NCBI RefSeq assembly: GCF_016863115.1 | Contig: NZ_BOOG01000030.1 | Location: 29,046 to 93,045 of the forward strand | DNA length: 64,000 nucleotides | Direction of reading: 5' to 3' | Source: Sphaerimonospora thailandensis | Lineage (GTDB): Bacteria; Actinomycetota; Actinomycetes; Streptosporangiales; Streptosporangiaceae | Shown here: positions 53,788-62,546 of the stretch, in pieces | Layout of the letters: each line of letters starts with the position of its first letter | Position numbering within the stretch: position 1 is the stretch's first letter | Notes under the pieces: model-generated | Databases searched by the model: none | What the model was told of the DNA's origin: nothing | What the model saw: only the letters and a program-made list of their open reading frames with translations | Translations under genes and position numbers: made by a program

Positions 53788-54486
53788 ATGAACGCGAGTC
53801 GTACCGCACGGGAGCGGGTGAGGGCGGAGCTGATCCGCGAAATCACGGACATCGCACGACGCCACCTGGCGACCGAGGGTGCCGCCGGGCTGTCGCTGCG
53901 TGCCGTGGCCCGTGAAATGGGGATGGTGTCCTCGGCGATCTACCGGTACTTCCCCAGCCGGGACGACCTGCTCACCGCGCTGATCATCAATGGGTACAAC
54001 GCGGTCGGCGAGGCCGTGGAGAAGGCCGACGCGGCCTGCCCGCGCGAGGACTTCACCCGGCGCTGGCTCGCGGTCTGCCGGGCCGTACGGGACTGGGCCC
54101 TGGCGCACCCGCATGAGTACGCCCTGCTGTACGGATCACCGGTGCCCGGCTATCGCGCCCCGGCCGACACGATCGGGCCGGCGTCCCGTGACACGATCGT
54201 CTACGGCCGCATCATCGCCGAGGCACACCGGGAAGGGCGGCTGGCGCCGCCGCCGATGTGCCCGGAGCCGCCGGCCGTCCTGTCACCGGACATCGAGGCG
54301 GTCCGGACGATGATGCCCGGCGTCCCCGGCGACGTGGTCGCCCGCGCCGTCATCGCCTGGACCAGCCTGTTCGGCATGGTCAGCTTCGAGCTGTTCGGCC
54401 AGTTCAACAACGTGATCGAGCACCGCGCCGAGCTGTTCGAGCACAACATGGCCTGCCTCGCCCGGCTCCTCGGGCTTTCCGGCTAG
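53788..54486 (+). CDS. TetR/AcrR family transcriptional regulator
   Basis: The product has 232 residues. The HTH is DIARRHLATEGAAGLSLRAV then AREMGMVSSAIYRYFPSRDD. The C-terminal domain (WALAHPHEYALLYGSPVPGY, AWTSLFGMVSFELFGQFNNV) is the WHG-type TetR ligand domain. The ATG is about 10 bases after GATAAC, a near-leaderless start. It is divergent from the YrdB and epimerase genes and probably represses them and itself. It overlaps the convergent LysR gene by four bases. Confidence 0.9.
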   Translation: MNASRTARERVRAELIREITDIARRHLATEGAAGLSLRAVAREMGMVSSAIYRYFPSRDDLLTALIINGYNAVGEAVEKADAACPREDFTRRWLAVCRAVRDWALAHPHEYALLYGSPVPGYRAPADTIGPASRDTIVYGRIIAEAHREGRLAPPPMCPEPPAVLSPDIEAVRTMMPGVPGDVVARAVIAWTSLFGMVSFELFGQFNNVIEHRAELFEHNMACLARLLGLSG

Positions 54487-55391
54487 CTCTCCGCCCGGGA
54501 CGTGGCGGCGAGCCGGACGAGCTCGGCCGCCGGCCCGGCCAGCCGGGTCCGGCCGCGCCACACGGCGCTGAGCGCCCGTCTCAGGTCCAGACCCCGTACG
54601 GGCACCTCGATCAGGCGGCCCTCGCGCAGCTCCGCGGCGACCGCGAGCACGCTGAGCACGGCGGGCGCGACACCGGTCTCCACCGCCACCTTCACCGCGG
54701 CGTTCGACGACAGCTCGAGGGCCGGCGCGGCGACCTCCCACCCCGCCAGGACGCGGTCGAGGGTATAGCGCGTCCCAGAGCCCGGCTCGCGTACCACCAG
54801 CGGCGTCGAGGCCAGGTCGGCGACCTCCAGGGGGGCACCGCGGCGCGCCGCCCACGGGTGCCTCGGCGCCACCACCACGACGAGCCGGTCCTGGGCGACG
54901 TGATAGCCCGTCAGCCCCTGCGGCACGGACGGCGACTCGACGAACCCCACATCGATCTCACCCTCCTGGACCATCTGGCAGACCACGTTCGAGTTGACCA
55001 CGCGCAGCCCCACCTCGACCTCCGGCAGCGCCCGGCGCAGCGCCACAAGCCAGCCGGGCATGAGGTATTCGGCGATCGTCATGCTCGCGGCGACCCGCAC
55101 GGAAACGTCGCGCCGGCGGCGCAGGGCCTGTACGCCCTCGAGCAGGTCACCTGCCGCGGCCAGCGTCGCACGGGCCCAGTCGATGACGACCTGGCCCTGC
55201 GGGGTGAGCCGCGATCCGGTCGTCGAGCGGTGCAGCAGCGGCACGCCGAGCTCCCGCTCCAGCGTGTCGAGGCGGCGGCTGGCCGACGCCTGCGTGATGC
55301 CGTGCAGCTTCGCCGCCTTTCCGAGGCTGCCCTGCTCCGCGACGAGGAGCAGCAGTTCGAGGCTGTCCAGATCAGGCCACCGTACAGTCAT
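54483..55391 (-). CDS. LysR family transcriptional regulator
   Basis: The product has 302 residues from the ATG at 55389-55391. The HTH is LDSLELLLLVAEQGSLGKAA then KLHGITQASASRRLDTLERE. The effector-binding domain contains VSVRVAASMTIAEYLMPGWL and DRLVVVVAPRHPWAARRGAP. It is divergent from the YeiH-type exporter gene with a 71-bp gap. This matches the YeiE-YeiH arrangement of proteobacteria, in which the LysR protein controls the transporter. Confidence 0.9.
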   Translation of the reverse strand: MTVRWPDLDSLELLLLVAEQGSLGKAAKLHGITQASASRRLDTLERELGVPLLHRSTTGSRLTPQGQVVIDWARATLAAAGDLLEGVQALRRRRDVSVRVAASMTIAEYLMPGWLVALRRALPEVEVGLRVVNSNVVCQMVQEGEIDVGFVESPSVPQGLTGYHVAQDRLVVVVAPRHPWAARRGAPLEVADLASTPLVVREPGSGTRYTLDRVLAGWEVAAPALELSSNAAVKVAVETGVAPAVLSVLAVAAELREGRLIEVPVRGLDLRRALSAVWRGRTRLAGPAAELVRLAATSRAES

Positions 55392-55462
55392 GCACTTACC
55401 GTATGAGGCACTGCGAAAGTGGTGGCTACCGGAGCATAAAGGACTTCGCGACGATCGCGTAC

Positions 55463-56479
55463 ATGACGTTGACTGCCGATCCACTGCGAGCCGCCGCCCC
55501 CCGTTCCGTACTGCCAGGGCTGCTCACAGCCGCGATCGGAGTCGCCGTGGCCCTCGCGATCAACTGGCTCGTTCCCGCCGTGAGCCCGCTGATGGCGGCG
55601 CTCGTCCTCGGCGCACTCATGACCAACCTCGGCGTGCGCTCCCCGGCCATGCGGCCCGGTCTGGCGTTCGCCACCAGGCAGCTCCTCCGGCTCGGGATCG
55701 TGGTCCTGGGCGCGCAACTCGCCGTGCCCGACGTCCTCGCCCTGGGACTCCCGGTGCTGCTGCTGGTCGTGGTGACGGTCACCGCCACCTTCTTCGGCAC
55801 GCAGTGGCTCGGTCGCAGGCTCGGACTCGGACGAGAGCTGTCCCTGCTCGTCGCCACCGGCTTCTCCATCTGCGGCGCGGCGGCGGTCGCAGCAATGGAC
55901 GGCGTGGCCGACAGCGACGAGGAGGACGTCATGACCGCCGTCGCCCTGATCACGTTGTACGGCTCACTCGCGATCGTCGCGCTGCCCCTGGCCCAGGGCG
56001 TACTGCACCTGCCGGTGGAGACGTTCGGCATCTGGGCGGGCGCCAGCGTGCACGAGGTGGCCCAGGTGGTGGCCGCCGCTCAAGCGGTCGGCGCGGCCGC
56101 GCTCACCACGGCCGTGGTCGTCAAGCTGACCCGGGTGGTGCTGCTCGCCCCGCTGATCGCCGGGGTCAGCCTGTGGCGTCGCCGTACGGCCGGGGCCGTC
56201 GAGGGCAGGCGGCCGCCCATAGTGCCGGTCTTCGTCGTCGGCTTCCTGGCCATGGTTGCCCTGCGCAGCCTCGACGTCCTGCCGGCCGCGGTGCTGCCGC
56301 CGCTCAAGACGGCCGAGACGCTGCTGTTCACCGCCGCGCTGTTCGGCATGGGAGCGGCGGTACGCCTGCGGACCCTGCTGCGCACCGGCCGCCGGGCGGT
56401 CGTCCTCGGCGCCCTGTCAACCGTCCTGATCGCACTCGTCGCCCTCGCCGGAGTCGCCTTCCTCGGCACCCCCGTGTGA
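55463..56479 (+). CDS. yeiH: YeiH family putative sulfate/sulfonate exporter (UPF0324)
   Basis: The product has 338 residues and about ten membrane helices. It shows PLMAALVLGALMTNLGVRSP, LLRLGIVVLGAQLAVPDVLA and the conserved LVATGFSICGAAAVAAMDGV with a membrane Cys, then SVHEVAQVVAAAQAVGAAAL. The UPF0324 family is annotated as sulfate exporters; direct evidence for substrates is limited. It is divergent from a LysR gene. The ATG follows GCGTAC without a strong ribosome binding site. Confidence 0.88.
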   Translation: MTLTADPLRAAAPRSVLPGLLTAAIGVAVALAINWLVPAVSPLMAALVLGALMTNLGVRSPAMRPGLAFATRQLLRLGIVVLGAQLAVPDVLALGLPVLLLVVVTVTATFFGTQWLGRRLGLGRELSLLVATGFSICGAAAVAAMDGVADSDEEDVMTAVALITLYGSLAIVALPLAQGVLHLPVETFGIWAGASVHEVAQVVAAAQAVGAAALTTAVVVKLTRVVLLAPLIAGVSLWRRRTAGAVEGRRPPIVPVFVVGFLAMVALRSLDVLPAAVLPPLKTAETLLFTAALFGMGAAVRLRTLLRTGRRAVVLGALSTVLIALVALAGVAFLGTPV

Positions 56480-56486
56480 CCGCTCT

Positions 56487-57107
56487 TCACCGGGTCCCGC
56501 GTGGCCCCCGGCCGGTCACGTCCAGTGCGACCAGCAGGAGCACCAGCGCGGCGGACCACCCGTAGTGCACGACCTCCCAGGTGGGCCTGTCGGGATAGAG
56601 CCACGGCCAGTACGGCCCGTGCAGGACCAGCGTGACCGAGAACACGCCCAGCAGGCCGCCCATCCCGGCCAGCACCGCCGCCCTGCCCTGGTAGAAGCGT
56701 GCGGCGACCGACACCGCCAGCAGCCCGGCCACTATGCAGGTCGCGGCCTCCACCGCCATTCCGGGAAGCCTGAGGACGCCGCCCTCCGGGAGCCGCGCCA
56801 CCGCGATCGCGCAGGTAACCGCCCACCACGCCCCGGCGGTCAGGCCACCGGCCAGACAGCGGATCCGGTGACGGAGTCCACGCGAGACCGGGTTGGCGGC
56901 CGTGGCCGCGGCCATTTCGTCGAGCACGGTGAACCCTGCCGCCGCGCCCAGCAGCGGCCCCATCATCCTGAGCAGGGTGAGGGAGTCGCCGGAGTCCAAC
57001 GGAGAGCCCGCGTCGAGCAGGCCGATCATGGCGATGGCGAGGACCCCGGTGACCAGCAGGGGAGCCCAGGCGATCGCCCGCATCAGCGGCCGGAACAGGC
57101 AGATCAC
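56487..57107 (-). CDS. ABC-type multi-span membrane protein, last gene of the ECF operon
   Basis: The product has 206 residues with about six hydrophobic segments (AIAWAPLLVTGVLAIAMIGL, LGAAAGFTVLDEMAAATAAN, LTAGAWWAVTCAIAVA, CIVAGLLAVSVAARFYQGRA). No further motif is seen. The gene is last in the operon and its GTG overlaps the stop of the previous gene (GTGA). It is most likely a second membrane subunit of the exporter, related to ABC-2-type proteins, though sequence evidence for the family is only its topology. Confidence 0.65.
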   Translation of the reverse strand: MICLFRPLMRAIAWAPLLVTGVLAIAMIGLLDAGSPLDSGDSLTLLRMMGPLLGAAAGFTVLDEMAAATAANPVSRGLRHRIRCLAGGLTAGAWWAVTCAIAVARLPEGGVLRLPGMAVEAATCIVAGLLAVSVAARFYQGRAAVLAGMGGLLGVFSVTLVLHGPYWPWLYPDRPTWEVVHYGWSAALVLLLVALDVTGRGPRGTR

Positions 57108-58600
57108 AAGCACGACTGTCCCTTCACCGGCTCGGCGGGGACCTTCTCGGCTGGGGAGAGGTCGCGCAGTCCGAGCAGCGGCAGCGCCTGCTCGATCGTG
57201 GTCCGGGGAGACACCAGCGTCTCCCAGTGTGCCCAGATGCGCTCCCGCGTGTCCGGTGTGGTCAGCAGCCTGCGTGCGTAGCCCAACTCGGCCGGGCCGT
57301 ACCGAATCTTCAGCGGGAACGGTCCCCGAGTGACGATTGAGGTGCCGATCTGGACCTCCTTTTCCTCGGGAAGGGTCGGCGGGACGACCTGCCCGATCAG
57401 CCAGAGCGTCACCACCGTCCGCGCCTGGCCGTGTCCGTCGCACCACCCGCCGCGCCGCAATCCCACGTGTGTCACCTTGCGGATGAGGTCGGACGCGAGA
57501 TTCGCGCGCAGGTCGTCCTCACCCCCGGCACGCCCCCACACCATCCCCGCGCGGACGGAAGATTCGCTGTACGGCTCGTAGAGGAACCAGCTGCCGGTGC
57601 CCTGCCGGACGACCGGCAGACCGGCCCGCTTCGACGGAGGCAGCGCCTCGGCCACCGGCTCGATGGCGGAGGCCCACCGCGGGATCCAGGACACATAGTC
57701 GGGGAAGGCGCAGTAGGTGATCAAGCCGTGTTCGCGGCACTGCTGGGCATCGGTCGTCAGGTAGCGCTCGCGGATCTGGGCGGGCAGCGGTTGCCTCCGC
57801 GCCTGTTCCGTGTTGACAGGGTGGAATCGGAGCTCGTTCATCTCGGGGCCGGGGGCCTGCGCGGAGGCGACGGCCCCGGCGGGTACGGCGACCGCCGCCG
57901 CGGTCACCGCGCCGATCACCCGCACCGGACTGACCCCGTGCCGCAGCAGCGCCAGCGCCGCCAGCAGCACCGTGGCGGCCGCGAGATAGATCACGTGCAG
58001 CCCGGACGGCCGGTCCGGCCAGTCCGGCGCATGGAATAGCACGACCGGCAGGAACCAGTCGCCGTAACCGCTCTGGTTGCCGTTCAGGTAGGTGAAAGCC
58101 CCCAGCAGGAACACCGTCACCGGTACGGCGACCAGCCACCGGACCCACCGTGCGAGCAGGGCGCCGAGCGCCGCGGCGAACGGCACCGCCAGCACCCCGG
58201 CCAGCGCCTCGTAGGGGTCCAGCGTCCCGGCCACCGGCCCCATCACCCAGCGGACGGGCAGGTAGACAGCCATCACCAGGGCCGCGATCCCCGTCCCGAC
58301 GACCACGGCCGCGGCGACAGCCGCCCAGGTCCGGACCGCGGCCCGGCCGGGCAGTGCGCCCAGCGTCTCCGGAAGGCCGCCGCGGGTGTCGCGCGAGGCG
58401 GCGAGATTGGCCGCGAGCAGCGCCGCCGCCGCGAGCAGCAGCATGCTCCCCGACATGCTCGTCGGATCGGTGGTGAAGTCCGGCAGCCACTGCCACACGG
58501 CCAGCAGCCGCAGACCGAGGGAGAGCACGGCGGCACCCCACAGCAGGGGACTGCGCAGCAGCCTGCGGACCTCGAACTGGAACAGCGCCCGCATGCTCAC
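57104..58600 (-). CDS. ABC transporter permease with large extracytoplasmic C-terminal domain
   Basis: The product has 498 residues. The N-terminal half has about six membrane helices of ABC-2 permease type, starting with RRLLRSPLLWGAAVLSLGLR. Around residue 265 there is a seventh segment, and from about 270 to the end a soluble domain of 230 residues follows, probably outside the membrane (QPLPAQIRERYLTTDAQQCR, EHGLITYCAFPDYVSWIPRW). It has several Cys residues, unlike classical permeases. The GTG overlaps the ATPase stop codon (GTGA) and its own stop overlaps the next GTG. Confidence 0.75.
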   Translation of the reverse strand: MSMRALFQFEVRRLLRSPLLWGAAVLSLGLRLLAVWQWLPDFTTDPTSMSGSMLLLAAAALLAANLAASRDTRGGLPETLGALPGRAAVRTWAAVAAAVVVGTGIAALVMAVYLPVRWVMGPVAGTLDPYEALAGVLAVPFAAALGALLARWVRWLVAVPVTVFLLGAFTYLNGNQSGYGDWFLPVVLFHAPDWPDRPSGLHVIYLAAATVLLAALALLRHGVSPVRVIGAVTAAAVAVPAGAVASAQAPGPEMNELRFHPVNTEQARRQPLPAQIRERYLTTDAQQCREHGLITYCAFPDYVSWIPRWASAIEPVAEALPPSKRAGLPVVRQGTGSWFLYEPYSESSVRAGMVWGRAGGEDDLRANLASDLIRKVTHVGLRRGGWCDGHGQARTVVTLWLIGQVVPPTLPEEKEVQIGTSIVTRGPFPLKIRYGPAELGYARRLLTTPDTRERIWAHWETLVSPRTTIEQALPLLGLRDLSPAEKVPAEPVKGQSCL

Positions 58601-59460
58601 GCCGCCCCCTCCCCCGCGTTCGCCGATGTGGCGCCGAGCAGCAACAGGTAGCCGTCCTCGATCGCCGGCGCAACGGTCTCCCCGCTCGGCGGGCACTCGC
58701 CCAGCGTCCGGTAGCGGCCGTCGGCCGTACGCCAGAACAGGGTCGAGGCGGCGGGCGGAGTGTCGGAGATCCACACCCGCCCGGCCGCGACCCCGGCGAG
58801 CTCCTCCGGTGTACCGTCGAACACGACGCGACCTGCGGTCAGCACGATCACGCGCTCGCACAGGGCCGCGACGTCCTCGGTCTGATGGGTCGACAGCAGC
58901 ACGGTACGGCTCTCGCCCAGCCTGGAGGCGAGGGCGCGGAAACGCATGCGCTGCTCGGGATCCAGGCCCACCGTCGGCTCATCGAGAACGAGCAGGTCCG
59001 GGTCGGCGATCAGGGTCTGGGCCAGGGCCAGCCGCTGCTTCATGCCGCCGGAGAGCTTGCGCACCTTCGTCCGCGCCCGGTCGGCCAGCTCCACCTCGGC
59101 CAGCACGCGGCGTATCTCTCGGTGCCTCCGCGAGCGGTCGGTCAGCTCTTTGAGGATCGCGACGTAGTCCAGCAGCTCGAAGACGGTGAAGTGCGGGTAG
59201 AACCCGGGATCCTGCGGCAGGTAGCCCAGGCGACGGCGCAGAGCCGTACGCTGCTCGTGGCGAGCCGGGTCCAGGCCGAAGGCGCTGATCTCACCGGCGT
59301 CGGGGGCGAGGGTGGTGGCCAGGCAGCGCAACAGGGTGGTCTTGCCCGCGCCGTTCGGGCCGAGCAGCCCGGTCACGCCCGGGCCGACCCTGAGGTCGAC
59401 ATTGTCGAGCACGGTGGTCCGCCCGAATCGCTTGGCAAGTCCTCTGACCTCTACGGTCAC
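58597..59460 (-). CDS. ABC transporter ATP-binding protein
   Basis: The product has 287 residues. Walker A GPNGAGKTT is at residues 34-42, the signature LSGGMKQ at 136-142, Walker B LLVLDEP at 156-162, and a switch His in LLSTHQTEDVA. It is of the ABC-2/drug-export type, energising the two downstream membrane proteins. The C-terminus has an extra 60-residue domain (GVAAGRVWISDTPPAASTLF) after the nucleotide-binding fold. The GTG overlaps the stop of the zinc-finger gene. Confidence 0.92.
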   Translation of the reverse strand: MTVEVRGLAKRFGRTTVLDNVDLRVGPGVTGLLGPNGAGKTTLLRCLATTLAPDAGEISAFGLDPARHEQRTALRRRLGYLPQDPGFYPHFTVFELLDYVAILKELTDRSRRHREIRRVLAEVELADRARTKVRKLSGGMKQRLALAQTLIADPDLLVLDEPTVGLDPEQRMRFRALASRLGESRTVLLSTHQTEDVAALCERVIVLTAGRVVFDGTPEELAGVAAGRVWISDTPPAASTLFWRTADGRYRTLGECPPSGETVAPAIEDGYLLLLGATSANAGEGAA

Positions 59461-60299
59461 TGATGTTCTCCGGGGGCGAGGCGGCGATGCCGCAGACAGA
59501 CGAGGGGAAGCATGACGAGCACGGCGACGCCGTACAGGCCCTGGGCGGCCGGCTGGAACGGCAGGAACCGGTCGTGGAGCACGCCGTCGCAGATCAGGAC
59601 CGCGCCGAACCATCCGGCGGCCAGCAGGGAGCCCGCCAGGAGCGGCGGCAGGTGCCCGGACAGCACGAGCATGCCCAGGCTGAGCGCCAGCGCGGGCAGC
59701 AGCCAGGCGGCGCTCGCCCCGAGCGGGCCGGGAAACAGCAGCGTCGCCCCGGCGGTCAACCCCAGCGCCACGGTGAGCACCGCGACGGCACGCAGCAGGA
59801 ACAGGCGGGACCCGGACAGCGGGGTGGCGGCCTGCATCTCGTAGGCGGGATCGACAGCCCGGCCGTACGCCATCGCGACCCCCGCCACCGGCAGCACCGG
59901 CGCGACCACCAGGAAGGCCAGCAGCGCGTCCGGATCACCCGAGGTGACGCGGGCCGAACCGACCGCGAACCCCAGCACGCTGATCACGGCCACCAGCCAG
60001 GCCCGGCTGAGGGACGGCGTGGCCGACAGCAGGCCGGCCACGTGCTCCGGCACGCCGAACCGGCACAGGACCCGCACGCCGAGCCCCGGCCACGGCCGGT
60101 CCACCACGTCCTCGATCCGCTCCCAGCTCTCCGCCAGCCACTCCGGTTCGTACGGCAGGGCCGTACGGCAGCCGCCGCATCGGGCGAGGTGGGCCTCAAC
60201 CGACATGACCTGCACCGGGTCCAGGCCGCCCGTCGCGTAGCGCCGTACCAGATCGGCCGGCGGGTGCCAGACCGCGCTCATTTCACTCATGCCGCTCAT
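59457..60299 (-). CDS. Zinc-finger membrane protein, candidate anti-sigma factor
   Basis: The product has 280 residues. The N-terminal zf-HC2/ZAS domain is visible as H37-x3-C41-x2-C44 (VEAHLARCGGCRTALPY). It is followed by six or so membrane helices, such as RAWLVAVISVLGFAVGSARV and FLVVAPVLPVAGVAMAYG, instead of the usual single helix. The ATG overlaps the sigma-gene stop (ATGA). ZAS proteins bind ECF sigma factors and release them on a signal; here the sensor is fused to a multi-span, ABC-permease-like domain. That role is inferred from motif and position. Confidence 0.78.
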   Translation of the reverse strand: MSGMSEMSAVWHPPADLVRRYATGGLDPVQVMSVEAHLARCGGCRTALPYEPEWLAESWERIEDVVDRPWPGLGVRVLCRFGVPEHVAGLLSATPSLSRAWLVAVISVLGFAVGSARVTSGDPDALLAFLVVAPVLPVAGVAMAYGRAVDPAYEMQAATPLSGSRLFLLRAVAVLTVALGLTAGATLLFPGPLGASAAWLLPALALSLGMLVLSGHLPPLLAGSLLAAGWFGAVLICDGVLHDRFLPFQPAAQGLYGVAVLVMLPLVCLRHRRLAPGEHQ

Positions 60300-60880
60300 G
60301 CGAGAAATCCCCTCAGCTGGGCTTTCGCCCGCATGACGCGGGTCTTGACCGTGCCTTCGGGGATGCCGAGGAGCTGGGCCGCCTCCCGCGTGGTGAGGCC
60401 GTCGAGGACGGTGGCCTGGATGGCGGCGCGCAGCTCCGGGGAGAGCCTGGCCAGCGCCGTTCCCAGCTCGCCGTGCTCGACGCCGACCAGGACCGCGTCC
60501 TCGGCCGACTCGACGACCGGGCGGACTCCCACCGTGTCCTCAAGCCGGGCGAGCGGCGGGATCGTCGCGGTTCTGCGCAGCGACGAGATCAGCCTGCGGA
60601 CCGCGATCGTCCAGATCCAGGCCGCCGCGTCCCCTTTGGTCGGGCGGTAGCGGTGCGCGTCGCGCCACACGGCCACGAATGCGTCCTGGATCGCCTCGTC
60701 GACCAGGTCGGGATCGGCGCAGCGGCGGGACAGCCGGACCCGCAGCCAGGGCGCATGCCGCCGGTGCAGGATCTTCAGCGCCTCGGTTCGCTCGGCCGCG
60801 ACGGCCAGGAGAAGCTCGGCGTCGTCGCTGTCGGAACCGATCGGGGGCGGTTCCCGGCGTCGGGCGAAAAATCGATGCAC
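60296..60880 (-). CDS. ECF RNA polymerase sigma factor
   Basis: The product has 194 residues. Region 2 includes LKILHRRHAPWLRVRLSRRC, ADPDLVDEAIQDAFVAVWRD and GDAAAWIWTIAVRRLISSLR. Region 4 includes LARLSPELRAAIQATVLDGL and TTREAAQLLGIPEGTVKTRV. The GTG is seven bases downstream of an ECF-type -10 box, so the transcript is probably leaderless. It is the first gene of a five-gene overlapping operon with its likely anti-sigma factor second. Confidence 0.93.
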   Translation of the reverse strand: MHRFFARRREPPPIGSDSDDAELLLAVAAERTEALKILHRRHAPWLRVRLSRRCADPDLVDEAIQDAFVAVWRDAHRYRPTKGDAAAWIWTIAVRRLISSLRRTATIPPLARLEDTVGVRPVVESAEDAVLVGVEHGELGTALARLSPELRAAIQATVLDGLTTREAAQLLGIPEGTVKTRVMRAKAQLRGFLA

Positions 60881-60887
60881 ACCCTCC

Positions 60888-60916
60888 CTATCGCGCCACC
60901 GCCCCCGTCCGGTTCC
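60888..60916 (-). promoter_or_regulatory. ECF-type promoter of the sigma operon
   Basis: On the minus strand, GGAACC (60911-60916), 17 bp, then CGATAG (60888-60893) matches the common ECF promoter (GGAAC, about 16-17 bp, CGT or CGA). The expected start falls at or next to the GTG of the sigma gene. This suggests self-activation by the encoded sigma factor. Confidence 0.6.
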
Positions 60917-60980
60917 CTCTGGATTTCATGCCGGGCAGGTCGCCGGGCTCTCCGTCCTGCCCGGCGATTCGCCGGTGTGG

Positions 60981-62414
60981 TCAGTCGGCGGCGTGACGGC
61001 CGGCGACCCGTCCGAAGGCGAGGGCGTCGGCGATGTGGAACCCGCCGTCCTTCGCCCAGCTGTAGGTCGAGCTCACCGACCCCGCGGCGTACAGGCCGGG
61101 AATGACCGAGCCGAACGGGTCGAGCACCCGGCAGTGTTCGTCACGGCGCGGGCCGCCGCTCGTCCAGCCCAGCAGGGGCGCCGACTCGAAGGCGTAGAAC
61201 GGGCCCTCGTCGAGCGGGGTGAGGCTCTCGGGTCTGCGCCCGAAGTGGTCGTCGCGGCCGGCGGCGCAGGCGGCGTTCCAGCGGCTGACCGTCTCGGTGA
61301 GGGTCTCCGGGTCGAGTCCCAGCCCGACGGCGAGCTCCGCGACGGTGTCGGCACGCCGGATCCAGCCGCGGTCGATCTCGGCCTGGTTGTCGGGGCTCCA
61401 GTCGTAGCCCTCCATGAGCAGCTGCCAGCCGACCGGCAGGTACATGCGCGGCGGGCAGAGCGGCCCGGCGCGACGCGTCCGCTCATCGAACACGACGTAC
61501 GCCGCCCGCACCGGGTGCAGCTCATCGCGGCCGTGCACCCGGGCCTGGCCGTGGCCGCCGAGCGCCGGGGCCTCGTCGACGAATCTCCGTCCGTCATCGG
61601 CGACCCAGATGAATCCCGTCGCGGGAGGCCTGATGAAGAACCCGCTGTGCGAGCCTGGGACGCGGATCCCCGTGAACGCGGCCATGTTGTCCATGTGCCA
61701 CAGGTCGGCCCCGGCCTTCTGCGCCATCCGGTGTCCGTCGCCGGTGCCCGCCGGGCTGCCCCAGACCGGACACGGCGGGAGCCGGAGGTAGTCGCGCACC
61801 ATGGCCGGATCGTTCTCGAAGCCGCCGGTGGCGAGCACCACGCCGCGCCGGGCCCGCACCCGCAGTCGCCCGCCGTCCTGCTCGGCGACGACGCCCACGA
61901 CCGCGCCGCCGTCCGTGATCAGCTCCCGGCCGGGGGTCGCGTAGCGGATCTCGATGCCGCGGGCGCGTACGGCGTCGGTGAGGAACTGATAGAGCACCTG
62001 GTCGCCCATCCGGCCCTCGATGCTGCGGTAGCCGCCGTAGCAGTCCGCGCCGTCGAGGTGCGGGTATTCGGGGGTGTAGACCCCGTTCGCGACCACGTTG
62101 CCGCCGAGGCTCTCCATCCATTTGGAGTTGAGCCGGGTTTCCTCCGCCCATACGCGGATGACTTCCTCGGGCACCGGGAAGTCCCCGCACAGGTTCCGCA
62201 GATAGACGGCGGCGCGGTCGGCGTCGAGGTTCTCGAACCAGCTGCCGCCCGACACCCGGGTGTTGCCGCCGGCGGTCTCCGGCGGGCACTTCTCCAGGAT
62301 CAGGACCTCGGCGCCGGCGTCATGCGCCGCGATGGCGGCGGCGCAACCGGCCGCGCCGCCTCCGAGGACCACGACATCGGCCTGCCGGTCGTACCGCTGC
62401 TGGGATGGCTCCAT
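60981..62414 (-). CDS. FAD-dependent oxidoreductase (fumarate reductase / ketosteroid dehydrogenase type)
   Basis: The product has 477 residues. The FAD Rossmann motif is GGGAAGCAAAIAAHDAGAEV (residues 18-37). Further features are GGNTRVSGGSWFENLDADR, GVVLATGGFENDPAMV, RRFVDEAPALGGHG and the C-terminal FAD motif FGSVIPGLYAAGSVSSTYSW. The fold covers 3-ketosteroid dehydrogenases, flavocytochrome fumarate reductases and tricarballylate-type dehydrogenases; the substrate is not clear. ATG 62414 follows GGAGCGAGG closely. It is separated from the ECF operon by 100 bp. Confidence 0.88.
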   Translation of the reverse strand: MEPSQQRYDRQADVVVLGGGAAGCAAAIAAHDAGAEVLILEKCPPETAGGNTRVSGGSWFENLDADRAAVYLRNLCGDFPVPEEVIRVWAEETRLNSKWMESLGGNVVANGVYTPEYPHLDGADCYGGYRSIEGRMGDQVLYQFLTDAVRARGIEIRYATPGRELITDGGAVVGVVAEQDGGRLRVRARRGVVLATGGFENDPAMVRDYLRLPPCPVWGSPAGTGDGHRMAQKAGADLWHMDNMAAFTGIRVPGSHSGFFIRPPATGFIWVADDGRRFVDEAPALGGHGQARVHGRDELHPVRAAYVVFDERTRRAGPLCPPRMYLPVGWQLLMEGYDWSPDNQAEIDRGWIRRADTVAELAVGLGLDPETLTETVSRWNAACAAGRDDHFGRRPESLTPLDEGPFYAFESAPLLGWTSGGPRRDEHCRVLDPFGSVIPGLYAAGSVSSTYSWAKDGGFHIADALAFGRVAGRHAAD

Positions 62415-62546
62415 CCTCGCTCCGTCCGCTTCGGGCCCGCCGACGACCCCGTGGGCGACGGCCTTACAGGTGGACGGGATCGTAGCCAGGACATCGCGGT
62501 GGCCCGATGCCCATCCCAATCAGCGGGAGGGGCCGAACCTCGCGGA

